Made by a program: the position numbers and the translations under genes. Source: CAYOHP01 sp964403795 [NCBI: uncultured bacterium] (lineage in GTDB: Bacteria > Muiribacteriota > UBA6191 > CAZXTJ01). From it: DNA of 64,000 bases. The notes beneath the pieces were generated by a model. The model worked only from the letters and a program-made list of their open reading frames with translations, was not told where the DNA came from and made no database searches. The DNA is taken from positions 1 to 64,000 of the forward strand of contig CAYOHP010000026.1 in assembly GCA_964403795.1 (NCBI GenBank), given 5' to 3'. Shown in pieces: positions 15,429-23,225 of this stretch; the stretch's first letter is position 1; every line of letters starts with the position of its first letter.

Positions 15429-16678
15429 GCGCAGGATCCCACGACGTCTACCGCTATCGCCCCCCCCGGATCATGATCGTGACCGGGGAGTTCTCGGGGA
15501 ACATCTACGGCGCCCAGGTGGCCCGCGCCCTCCGGGAGCTCTCGCCCGGGGTCGAACTCTTCGGGGTGGGCTGCTCCCAGATGCGGGACGAGGGCGTCGA
15601 GCTCCTCTACGACTGCAGCTCGTGGGGTGCCGTGGGGCTGGTCGAGGCCCTGAAGCGTCCCCAGCTCCTGTGGATCTACCTCGAACTCAAGCAGTGGATC
15701 CTGCGCAAGCGACCCGACGTGGTGGTGCTGCTCGACTATCCCGGGTTCAACATGGCGCTCACCCGCTACGCCCGGGACCTCGACATCCCCACGGTCTACT
15801 TCTTCCCCCCCGGGAAGCACACCACCAATCCGGCGGCGGTGGCCGAGAGCGCCCACCAGATCGGCCGGGTGGCGGCCCCGCTGCCCACCACCTACGATCT
15901 CTACGCCACGGCCGGTGCCAACGTCGAGTTCGTGGGCCATCCCCTGCTCGACATGATGGCGAGCGTCCCGGACCGTCGGGAGGCTCGCCGGATCCTGGGC
16001 GTGCCCCAGGATGCCCGCATGGTGGGGATCCTCCCGGGGAGCCGGCTCCAGGAGATCCGGACCCACACCCCGGACCTGCTCGAGGTGGCCGCCGAATTGG
16101 TCCTCCGGTACCCCGACATGCGATTCCTGCTCCCCAGACCCGAGCTGCGTCAGGACTTCCTGGAGCAGAAGATCGAGGGCATCCTCGGCCAGGCACGCAA
16201 CTCCGGTCTCCCGATCCAGGTCGTCGAGGGCAGGAGCCAGCTGGTGATGTCGGCCTCCGACGCCCTGGTGGTGGGGTCGGGGACCGCCACCATCGAGGCC
16301 GCCTACCTGCTCAAGCCCATGGTCATCGTCTACCGGGTCTCCCGCCTGACCGAGATCCTCGCCAACCTCTTCTACAAGCGGTTCCCCCGCTACATCGGGC
16401 TCCCCAACATCCTGGCCGACCGGGAAATCGTCCCGGAGCGCATCCAGGGTCGCTTCACCGTCGAGGAGGTGGTGCGCCAGGTGGCCCGCTACCTCGACGA
16501 GCCCGCCTACCGGGAGGGCGTGGTGGAGGAACTGCGGAGGATCCGGTCGTTACTCGGTGAACCCGGTGCGGCCCGGCGGGTGGCCAGGATGGTGCTGGAG
16601 GAGGCAGGGGTGCCGGGGATCCCCGAGGTGGCCCGCCTGGTGCCGCCGGAGGTCGGGAACTCCTCCTCCGGGCCATGA
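15425..16678 (+). CDS. lpxB: LpxB-like lipid A disaccharide synthase, divergent
   Basis: A 417-residue family GT19 protein. LpxB joins UDP-diacylglucosamine to lipid X on the inner face of the inner membrane. Seen: TGEFSGNIYGAQ at the N-terminus where the family has GEASGD, then LLDYPGFN where it has DAPDFN, FVGHPLLD, ILPGSRLQEI, SGTATIEAA and a C-terminal LPNILADR. The usual SPSVWAW segment is replaced by FFPPGKHT. The overall order of motifs is that of LpxB, but several normally fixed residues differ, so the acceptor may differ too. ATG start overlaps the exporter stop (ATGA) and the stop overlaps waaA. Confidence 0.78.
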   Translation: MSAGSHDVYRYRPPRIMIVTGEFSGNIYGAQVARALRELSPGVELFGVGCSQMRDEGVELLYDCSSWGAVGLVEALKRPQLLWIYLELKQWILRKRPDVVVLLDYPGFNMALTRYARDLDIPTVYFFPPGKHTTNPAAVAESAHQIGRVAAPLPTTYDLYATAGANVEFVGHPLLDMMASVPDRREARRILGVPQDARMVGILPGSRLQEIRTHTPDLLEVAAELVLRYPDMRFLLPRPELRQDFLEQKIEGILGQARNSGLPIQVVEGRSQLVMSASDALVVGSGTATIEAAYLLKPMVIVYRVSRLTEILANLFYKRFPRYIGLPNILADREIVPERIQGRFTVEEVVRQVARYLDEPAYREGVVEELRRIRSLLGEPGAARRVARMVLEEAGVPGIPEVARLVPPEVGNSSSGP

Positions 16679-18015
16679 GCAAGGCGGAGCTGGGGCCGCT
16701 GGCGCGCCTGGCCCGCCTCGCCTACACGGGCCTCTACCTCCCGGCCTTCCCCTTCGTGTTCGGCTACTGGATGACGAGGCCCGACAGCCGGGGGAGGCTG
16801 GGCGAGTACCTGGGCGGCGGAGGCAGGTCCATGTCGCGGGGCGGGAATCCCCAGCTCCCGATCTGGGTCCATGCGGTCTCGGTCGGGGAGACGGTGGCCG
16901 TGATGCCGCTCCTGGCCCGGCTCGCCCGGCGGGGGATGAGCTTCTTCCTCACCACCACCATCTCCGATGCCGAATCGGTGGCCGGTCGCTACGGGGTCGG
17001 CTTCCAGGCGACCTCGTTCCTTCCGCTGGACGTGCCGGCGGCGCTGGACCGCTTGATCGAGCACGTGCGGCCCCGGGCCTTCCTGGTCAGCGAGACCGAC
17101 CTCTGGCCGAACCTCCTGCTGGGGCTGCGCGAGAGGGAAGTCCCCTGCTACCTCGTCAACGGCCGGATCTCGACCTCCATGGCGCGGACCTGGCGGAGCT
17201 TGAGGGTGCTCGGCGCCCCCGCCCTGGATGCGCTCCGGCTGGCCTTCGTCCAGGGCACCCAGGATCGGGACCGGTTGGTGGAGATGGGCTTGCCCGGCGA
17301 CCGGGTGCGGGTGGTCGGGAACACCAAGTACGAGCTGGGCGAGCCGCCTCCGCTGCCCCCGGATTCCCGGGTGCTGGCCGAGCGCCTGCCCGAGGACGCT
17401 CGGCTGGTCCTGGTGGCGGGATCGACCCATGCCCCCGAGGAGGCCCACCTGCTCGAGGCGCTCAAGGCCTGCCCGGGTCGGGCGCCGCGCCTGGTGCTGG
17501 TGCCGCGCAATCCGCGGCGCAGCGAGGAGGTGCTCGCCCTGGCGCGGTCGGCGGGGCGGAGTGCCGAGTCCTGGTCGTCGCTGCTGGCGGATCCCTCCCG
17601 CCTGGCCGCCACCGAGGTCGTGGTGGTGGACGCCATGGGTCTCCTCTCCGGACTCTATGGATTCGCCGACCTCGCCTATGTGGGTGGCGGGTTCGCCCCC
17701 GGCGGGGGACACAACTTCCTGGAGGCGGCCTGGCATGGACTCCCCATCCTCGGGGGGCCGGGGTGGCGCAACTTCGAATCCGACGTGGTCGCCTTCGAGA
17801 CCGCCCGCGCCTTCGTCCGCTGCCATGACGCGACCGGTATCCAGGACGCGGTGTGGCGCCTGCTCGAGGATCCCGGGGAGCGGGCCGCCATGGGGGAGAG
17901 GGCCCGGGCCTTCCTCGATGCCAGCGGCACTGCCTCGGCGGAGACCGAGGCGGCGATCCTCGAGGATCTGGCCTCGGCCCGTTCCGTCTACCTGGCGGCG
18001 GCCTCCCTGACATGA
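16675..18015 (+). CDS. waaA: 3-deoxy-D-manno-octulosonic acid (Kdo) transferase
   Basis: A 446-residue family GT30 enzyme that adds Kdo to lipid A precursor at the inner membrane. Seen: N-terminal hydrophobic anchor (about residues 15-35), then IWVHAVSVGET with the catalytic Glu, TTTISDAES, FLPLDVPAALDR, SETDLWPNL, LVNGRIS, AGSTHAPEE and YVGGGFAPGGGHNFLEAA. All are family hallmarks. Its length is typical. The start ATG overlaps the lpxB-like stop, and the stop overlaps the glycosyltransferase start. Its presence argues for a Kdo-containing lipid A and so for a true outer membrane. Confidence 0.93.
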   Translation: MSKAELGPLARLARLAYTGLYLPAFPFVFGYWMTRPDSRGRLGEYLGGGGRSMSRGGNPQLPIWVHAVSVGETVAVMPLLARLARRGMSFFLTTTISDAESVAGRYGVGFQATSFLPLDVPAALDRLIEHVRPRAFLVSETDLWPNLLLGLREREVPCYLVNGRISTSMARTWRSLRVLGAPALDALRLAFVQGTQDRDRLVEMGLPGDRVRVVGNTKYELGEPPPLPPDSRVLAERLPEDARLVLVAGSTHAPEEAHLLEALKACPGRAPRLVLVPRNPRRSEEVLALARSAGRSAESWSSLLADPSRLAATEVVVVDAMGLLSGLYGFADLAYVGGGFAPGGGHNFLEAAWHGLPILGGPGWRNFESDVVAFETARAFVRCHDATGIQDAVWRLLEDPGERAAMGERARAFLDASGTASAETEAAILEDLASARSVYLAAASLT

Positions 18016-19223
18016 GGACGGTGCGCAGCTCCCGGGTGCGGGAGGGGGACGCTGACCCCGGAAGCGCAGGAAGGCCGGGTCGCCCCAGGATCCTCCTCGC
18101 CATCAGCTCGGGGCGAATGGGAGGCGCCGAGGTCCACGCCCTCCACCTCGCCGAGGGCTTGCAGCGTTCCGGGCGCTTCGAGGTGGCGGCGGCCCTGCGG
18201 CCCGGGGAACTCGCCGAGCGCTTCCGGGCGAGCGGGCTGACGGCCTTCCCCATGGCCTTCGGGGACGGGATCGACTCGATCACGCCGATCCGTCTCGCCT
18301 GGCTGGCGACCGGCTTCGACCTGATCCATGCCCACATGAACCGGGCAGCCCTCATGACGCGGATCGCGGGGTGGATCTCGGGACGCCCCTGGGTGGCGAC
18401 CGCCCACGGGATGACGCGGGGAAGCTACTACCGGGGTGCCGATCGGGTGATCGCGGTCTCGGCCGCGGTCCGGGACCATCTCCTCCCGCAGGGGGTGCAC
18501 CCGATCACGGTGGTCCGGAATGCCCTGCCCGAACCCGAGCCGGTGCCCGTCGAGCGGATCCGGGAGTTCCGGTCCCGGGTGGCTCCCGGGCCGAGGGACC
18601 GGATCGCCCTGGTGCTGGCCAGCCACCACCCCAACAAGGGGATCGACCTGGCAGTCGAGGCGGTGCGCCGCCTGGGGCCGGAGTGGCGCCTGGTGGTGAT
18701 GGGGAACGACGTGACGGGGAGCGGGCTCGAGGCCCTGGCCCGCCAGCCCGACCTGGCGGGGAGGCTCTGGCTGGAGCCGGTCTGGTCGCCGGCGGGATCC
18801 GCCCTGGCGGCGGCCGACGTGGTCATGGTGCCGAGCCGGCGGGAGGCGTTCTCGCTGGTGGCGGCCGAGGCCCGCATGCGAGGGGTCCCGGTGTTGGCGG
18901 CGGACGTCGACGGCCTCCGGGAGGTGGTCCCCGAGGGGGCGCCCGGTTGCCTGCGGGTGGCGGGTCGCGACCCCGGGAGATGGGCCGAGGCGCTGCGGGA
19001 GATGGGGGAGGGGATCGCGGTCCTGCGGGAGCGGGCCCGCAGGGCGGCCGGCCGGGCCTGCCGGGAGTTCGCGCTCGGTCCCTGGGTGGAGCGGACCGCG
19101 GACGTGTACCGGAGCGTGCTCCTGGCCGCCCGGACGATTCCCGCCCGGAGCCCCGGCAAGCCTGTCCCATCGGCGGGCTTTTCGGCTCCAGGAGCAGATC
19201 CGGGGTCGTGGCGAGGGGGGTAA
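18012..19223 (+). CDS. family 4 glycosyltransferase
   Basis: A 403-residue retaining glycosyltransferase with the GT-B fold. Seen: SSGRMGGAEVHALHLAEGL near residues 33-51 (GT4 N-domain), DLIHAHMNRA, ADRVIAVSAAVRDHL, a donor-binding domain with GIDLAVEAVRRLG, and PSRREAFSLVAAEA with the E-x7-E-like motif (Glu in REAFSLVAAE). Known: such enzymes build lipopolysaccharide core or other surface glycans. ATG start overlaps the waaA stop, so it is probably a lipid A core sugar transferase (inference). The last 25 residues are low-complexity. Confidence 0.87.
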   Translation: MRTVRSSRVREGDADPGSAGRPGRPRILLAISSGRMGGAEVHALHLAEGLQRSGRFEVAAALRPGELAERFRASGLTAFPMAFGDGIDSITPIRLAWLATGFDLIHAHMNRAALMTRIAGWISGRPWVATAHGMTRGSYYRGADRVIAVSAAVRDHLLPQGVHPITVVRNALPEPEPVPVERIREFRSRVAPGPRDRIALVLASHHPNKGIDLAVEAVRRLGPEWRLVVMGNDVTGSGLEALARQPDLAGRLWLEPVWSPAGSALAAADVVMVPSRREAFSLVAAEARMRGVPVLAADVDGLREVVPEGAPGCLRVAGRDPGRWAEALREMGEGIAVLRERARRAAGRACREFALGPWVERTADVYRSVLLAARTIPARSPGKPVPSAGFSAPGADPGSWRGG

Positions 19224-19255
19224 GGCCGAACGCCCCACGAGCCGATCCGGGGAGC

Positions 19256-20311
19256 GTGGGTATCTTCCTCGTCGCTCTCTCCCTGGTGCTCGCCGGCGCC
19301 CTGCTCGCCTACGGTGAAGAACTCGCGGCCCTGGCCCGCGACCGGGGCGAGCCGGCAGGCGTCCTGGTCCCGGCCCTGGTCGACGCCTCCGGGACCGTAC
19401 CGAACCTCGAGGCGGGCAACCCGACCCACCTGCTCGACTCCCTGGTGAAGGACCTCGAGTCCCCGGATGCCCGCCGCCGGGACCGGGCACTGGCCAGCCT
19501 GCCGAACTACCCGCCCCGGGTGCTCGCCCGCCGTCTGGTACCCCGGCTCGAGGGGCCTGCCACCGAGGCCAAGGACCGGATCGCCGACCTGCTCCTGCGC
19601 CACGGCGGCGAGGAGGTCCTGGAACCCCTGCACCGCTACTTCCTGGGACGGGTGGCCGGGCTCGAGGCCGAAGCCGAGGACCCTGTCGCACCTCTGGTCG
19701 GGGGAAGGCGCAAGGCCGTCGCCCGGGAGGCAGGGAGCCGGTCCGGGCGGCTGATCCGGTTCCCCGAACCCGGGGAGGCCCGGGCCCGCGCGGCCCGCTC
19801 CGAGTCGGCTCCCGTCCCGTCCGGCGAATCCGGCGGCGCGGTCGTCCGGCTCCACCGCGAGCCGATCCGACCCGACGCGCTGGCTCCGGGAGCCGTCCCC
19901 TTCGATGCCGGCGTCCTCGATCCCGAGCCGGCCCTGCGGGCGAAGGCCATGGCAGCTCTCCCGGGGAGCGGCCACCCCCACGGCTTCGAGCTCCTCTCCC
20001 GATCCCTGAGGGGAGATCCCGAGCCGATGGTCCGGGCCGCCTCGGCGGTGGCCCTGGCCGACCTGGGACCGGCCTGCCAGGAGATCTCGGCCCTGTGCGA
20101 GGCCACCCGGGACGCCGACGTCTCGGTCCGGTGGAATGCCTGCTACGCCCTGGGCCGGCTGGGCCGCGGCGAGGCCAAGGTCGCTCTGCGCCGGGCCGAG
20201 AACGACGCCGACGGTTCGGTTCGCCTGGCCGCCCGCAAGGCCCTGGAGGCCCTCGGGTTGGACCCGCCCCTGGTGGCGGTCCTCCGGGAGCCCGAGACCC
20301 GCGGCGCCTGA
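19256..20311 (+). CDS. membrane-anchored HEAT-repeat protein
   Basis: A 351-residue protein. Residues 2-18 form a hydrophobic N-terminal helix (IFLVALSLVLAGALLAYG), either an anchor or an uncleaved signal. The rest is HEAT-type alpha-solenoid: LLDSLVKDLESPDARRRDRALASL, then ALRAKAMAALPGSG, MVRAASAVALADLG, DVSVRWNACYALGRLG and SVRLAARKALEALG. A basic linker of about 80 residues splits the N- and C-terminal repeats. GTG 19256 follows a GGGGAGC ribosome binding site; a GTG further upstream overlaps the previous gene and is less likely. It ends the envelope operon and precedes two transporters that also carry HEAT repeats. A binding platform role is inference. Confidence 0.7.
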   Translation: MGIFLVALSLVLAGALLAYGEELAALARDRGEPAGVLVPALVDASGTVPNLEAGNPTHLLDSLVKDLESPDARRRDRALASLPNYPPRVLARRLVPRLEGPATEAKDRIADLLLRHGGEEVLEPLHRYFLGRVAGLEAEAEDPVAPLVGGRRKAVAREAGSRSGRLIRFPEPGEARARAARSESAPVPSGESGGAVVRLHREPIRPDALAPGAVPFDAGVLDPEPALRAKAMAALPGSGHPHGFELLSRSLRGDPEPMVRAASAVALADLGPACQEISALCEATRDADVSVRWNACYALGRLGRGEAKVALRRAENDADGSVRLAARKALEALGLDPPLVAVLREPETRGA

Positions 20312-20319
20312 GGAGGCGC
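20304..20319 (+). terminator. short hairpin at the end of the envelope operon
   Basis: Perfect 6-base stem GCGCCT/AGGCGC with loop GAGG, spanning the stop codon of the HEAT protein gene. A second imperfect stem (GAGCCC/GGGCCTC) follows at about 20323-20338. There is no T-run. It lies between convergent genes. Confidence 0.3.
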
Positions 20320-20336
20320 TTCGAGCCCGTCGGGCC

Positions 20337-21215
20337 TCAGGGTCGGTGGGCCTGGATCGCCTGGTCGAGGCCGGTGCGGGCCCGGACGTAGCCCTGCCAG
20401 GCCGACTCCTTGACCGGGTCGGGGCTCGACACCACTTCGCGATAGGAGTCGCGCACCTCCCGGGCCAGTTCCTCGAGGGTGCCGGTGGCCGGCTCCAGGG
20501 AGGCGCGGGGTCCGGGGGCGGCGGGAGCGCCGGAGGTGCCCGGGGCGGCAGGGGCCAGGGAACCGGCGCGGGCCACGCTGGCCCGGGCCGGGGCCGCGGC
20601 CTTCTCCCGGTCGGGTTCCAGGAGGGTGAGCGAGAGGGCCGAGATGCCCAGGGTGAGGGCCTCGCCCTCGCGGCGGGCGATCAGGTTGTAGAGCAGGAGT
20701 CGGCCGGCGTTCGACACCAGGGTCGCTCCCAGGGGGCCCAAGGTCCCAACCAGCAGGGGAGTCGCCAGGGCGCTCACCCCGGCGGCGAGCAGGAACGCCA
20801 TGACCTGGCGGTCGTCGTGCTTGATGCCGGCGATCTTGTTGAAGAGGACGATCGAGACCGCCGCCTCGATCATCCCCAGCCCGATGAGCGACGGGACCGC
20901 CATGGCCGGTCCCAGACCGTTCAGGTAGGGGAGGAGCCGGGCCGGGCCGGTCCCGCCCAGGGCGTACTTGGTGGCGGTGGTGATCGCGAACCCGAGCAGT
21001 ACCCGACCCAGGTTGACTTCCGACTTCCCGGTCTCGGGGGGAGTGGCGGTGGATCCCGGGTCCGATGCCGGCGTGCTCGAGGTGGAGGTCAGCAGCGGCT
21101 CGAGGGTCGGGACCGGTGCCGCATGGAGTGCGGGGGTGGTCGTCTGGCAGAGCAGGACCGCGGCCAGTGCGGCCGCCAGGGTCCGGGTCCAGCTCCGCGG
21201 GAGACGCGTGCGCAT
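20337..21215 (-). CDS. exported membrane protein of unknown function
   Basis: A 292-residue protein with a signal peptide (RTLAAALAAVLLCQTTTPALHA), a Ser/Thr/Pro-rich stretch, then four to five hydrophobic segments (ILFGFAITTATKYA-like helix from LGRVLLGFAITT, AMAVPSLIGLGMIEAAVSIVLF, VMAFLLAAGVSALATPLLVG, LGATLVSNAGRLLLYNLI). An Ala/Pro-rich linker leads to a C-terminal helical segment with LEELAREVRDSYREV. No family recognised. ATG 21215 is preferred over an upstream one because the signal peptide begins there and GGAGGAG precedes it. Convergent with the HEAT protein gene. Confidence 0.6.
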   Translation of the reverse strand: MRTRLPRSWTRTLAAALAAVLLCQTTTPALHAAPVPTLEPLLTSTSSTPASDPGSTATPPETGKSEVNLGRVLLGFAITTATKYALGGTGPARLLPYLNGLGPAMAVPSLIGLGMIEAAVSIVLFNKIAGIKHDDRQVMAFLLAAGVSALATPLLVGTLGPLGATLVSNAGRLLLYNLIARREGEALTLGISALSLTLLEPDREKAAAPARASVARAGSLAPAAPGTSGAPAAPGPRASLEPATGTLEELAREVRDSYREVVSSPDPVKESAWQGYVRARTGLDQAIQAHRP

Positions 21216-21317
21216 GGCTTCTGCCTGCTCCTCCGCCGTGCAGGATAGGAAGGCTGCGAGCGACGTCAATCCCTGGCAGCGCGATCTCCAGGAGGACGCC
21301 GCCCGGCGGTGACCCGC

Positions 21318-21345
21318 TTGACGAAGCGCATGCGCCCCCTAGACT
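21318..21345 (+). promoter_or_regulatory. sigma70-type promoter of the first transporter-HEAT gene
   Basis: TTGACG (21318-21323), 16-base spacer, TAGACT (21340-21345). It is the best -35/-10 pair in the window. Transcription would start near 21352, so the start codon must lie after that point, which points to GTG 21399. Confidence 0.5.
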
Positions 21346-21398
21346 CCCGCCGTCCCGGACGGGCAAACGTCCGCCGGGCGATCGGGAAAGCGGGAACC

Positions 21399-23183
21399 GT
21401 GGTCAGGGAAGCTGGGGCCTGGCGTCGGTGGGTGGCGATGGTCTCCGGGGCCAGGCCCGAGGAGGCCGGTGCGGCCCTCTCGCTGTTCGCGCTGAACTTC
21501 CTGGTCATCACCTCCTACATGATCGTGAAGCCGGTCCGGAACAGCCTGTTCCTGGACCACCTGGGAGCCGCCAACCTCCCCTGGGCCTACATCGGGACCG
21601 CCCTCTTCGTGGGGGTCGCGGTGTGGCTCTACTTCCGGCTCCTGGATCGCCTGGGGCGGACCCAGGTGATCGCCACCACCTGGTGCCTGCTGGGGACCGG
21701 GATGATCGCCTTCTGGTACGGCTTCGCGGCCCAGGGCGTGGTGGCCTCGGCGCTCTTCTACTTCTTCTCGGCGGTCTACTCGGTGATGGGCGTGACCCAG
21801 TTCTGGAGCTTCTGTTCCGAAGTCCTGGATGCCCGCCAGGCCCGCCGCATGTACGGCTTCATCGGGGCCGGGGCCATCGCCGGCGGCCTGATGGGGAGCC
21901 TGATCACCGGCATCCTGGCGGAGCGGCTGGGGACCGAGCAGCTGCTCTTCGTGGCCGCCGCCCTGTGCTTCGTGTGCGCGGTGCTGGGAGCGACCCTGAG
22001 CGTGGTCCTCGACCGTCCCAGCCCGGACCGCCGGACCGAGGCGGTCGAGGCCGACACCAACGAGAAGGAAGGCTTCGAGGACGCCAAGGGCGGCCTGGGC
22101 CTGCTGCTCACCGACCGCTACCTGCTGCGCATCGTGGGGATCATCTTCTCGCTGCAGATGATCTCGACCCTGGTGGACTTCTCCTTCTCCCAGATCGCCG
22201 AGGCGGCCTATCCGCTCAAGGATGCGAGGACCGCCTTCTTCGGGAAGTTCTTCGTCTGCCTCAACACCACCAGCCTGCTGGTGCAGCTGGTGGTCACCCG
22301 GTGGGTCCACCGCAACCTCGGCCTGGGGCCGGCCCTGGCCGCCATGCCGCTCGCCACCCTGGTGACCGGGACGGCCTTCGCCCTGTTCCCGGCGTTCCTG
22401 GCCGGCTGCCTGCTCAAGCTCGCCAACGGGGCCCTGGACTACTCGATCGACCGGGCCTCCCGGGAGCTCCTGTACCTGCCCACCTCCCGCGAGGTGAAGT
22501 ACAAGGTCAAGGCGTTCGTCGACATGTTCTGCTTCCGCTTCTTCCGCTGCCTGGCCGGCCTGCTCATCCTGGCCGTGGGGTGGGCGAGCCGGGATCCGCT
22601 CCCGTGGCTGGGTTTCTCCATCGTGGTGGTGGCTGCCGGCTGGCTCGGGATCGCCCGGTCCGCCCGGAGCGAATACCTCGGCAGGATCCGGGAAACCCTC
22701 CTGGCGGCACGGGCCACGCCCGCTCCTGCCGGGGCTCCGCTTCCCGTGGCCGGCATCCCCACCCTCTCCGAAGCCGAGGGACGCATCGAACTCGGCTGGG
22801 AACTCTCCCGCCAGGTCCACTCCCTGGAGGTGGCGATCGCCTCGCCCGAGGCCTGGTCCGAGGCCCGGACCTGGGCCCTCGACCGCAGCCGGAATCGGAT
22901 CCTCGACCTGCTCGGCCGGCTCTCCCCCGGCCCGGACGTGGAGCTCTGCCGGGGTGCCCTGTCCGGTTCCGAGACCCGCCCCCTGGCCCTGGAGCTCCTG
23001 GACGGCGTGGCGGGCGACGCGCTGGGGCGCCTGGGTCGCCTCACGGTCCGGGTCCTCGATCCCGACCAGACCCCCGACGAGCGGCTGGCCTGTGCCCGCC
23101 TGGCCCTGGACCAGCTGGGGGAGCTCCCGGCCCGGGAGCGTCCCCGCCTGGTCTGGCCGGCCTCGCTGGCCGTGGCTCCCTGA
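21399..23183 (+). CDS. nucleotide-carrier-like (NTT/TlcC) transporter with C-terminal helical repeat domain
   Basis: A 594-residue inner-membrane protein. About twelve hydrophobic helices span residues 20-425, starting with ALNFLVITSYMIVKPVRNSLFLDHLGA, whose KPxRxxLFL motif and following WAYIGTALFVG resemble ATP/ADP translocases of the NTT family. IGAGAIAGGLMGSLITG is a further conserved-looking loop. The C-terminal 150 residues are soluble, helical and HEAT-like (LALELLDGVAGDALGRLGRL). Known NTT proteins exchange or import nucleotides, chiefly in intracellular bacteria; free-living relatives have unknown substrates. GTG 21399 was chosen from the promoter at 21318-21345; ATG 21438 is an alternative. 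The following gene is a similar fusion. Confidence 0.7.
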   Translation: MVREAGAWRRWVAMVSGARPEEAGAALSLFALNFLVITSYMIVKPVRNSLFLDHLGAANLPWAYIGTALFVGVAVWLYFRLLDRLGRTQVIATTWCLLGTGMIAFWYGFAAQGVVASALFYFFSAVYSVMGVTQFWSFCSEVLDARQARRMYGFIGAGAIAGGLMGSLITGILAERLGTEQLLFVAAALCFVCAVLGATLSVVLDRPSPDRRTEAVEADTNEKEGFEDAKGGLGLLLTDRYLLRIVGIIFSLQMISTLVDFSFSQIAEAAYPLKDARTAFFGKFFVCLNTTSLLVQLVVTRWVHRNLGLGPALAAMPLATLVTGTAFALFPAFLAGCLLKLANGALDYSIDRASRELLYLPTSREVKYKVKAFVDMFCFRFFRCLAGLLILAVGWASRDPLPWLGFSIVVVAAGWLGIARSARSEYLGRIRETLLAARATPAPAGAPLPVAGIPTLSEAEGRIELGWELSRQVHSLEVAIASPEAWSEARTWALDRSRNRILDLLGRLSPGPDVELCRGALSGSETRPLALELLDGVAGDALGRLGRLTVRVLDPDQTPDERLACARLALDQLGELPARERPRLVWPASLAVAP

Positions 23184-23189
23184 TACCCT
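23181..23189 (+). promoter_or_regulatory. extended -10 element (TGATACCCT) overlapping a stop codon
   Basis: The TGA stop of the upstream transporter supplies the TG extension of TGnTAnnnT. The next start (ATG 23226) has a GGGAGAAGG ribosome binding site. Confidence 0.35.
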
Positions 23190-23225
23190 GAGCCAGGCCC
23201 GCGGACGGGCCGGGAGAAGGTGCCG

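Noticed and set aside
21309-21398. Upstream start of the first transporter gene
   Set aside because: It covers a clear TTGACG-16-TAGACT promoter and the resulting residues are basic and not conserved-looking.
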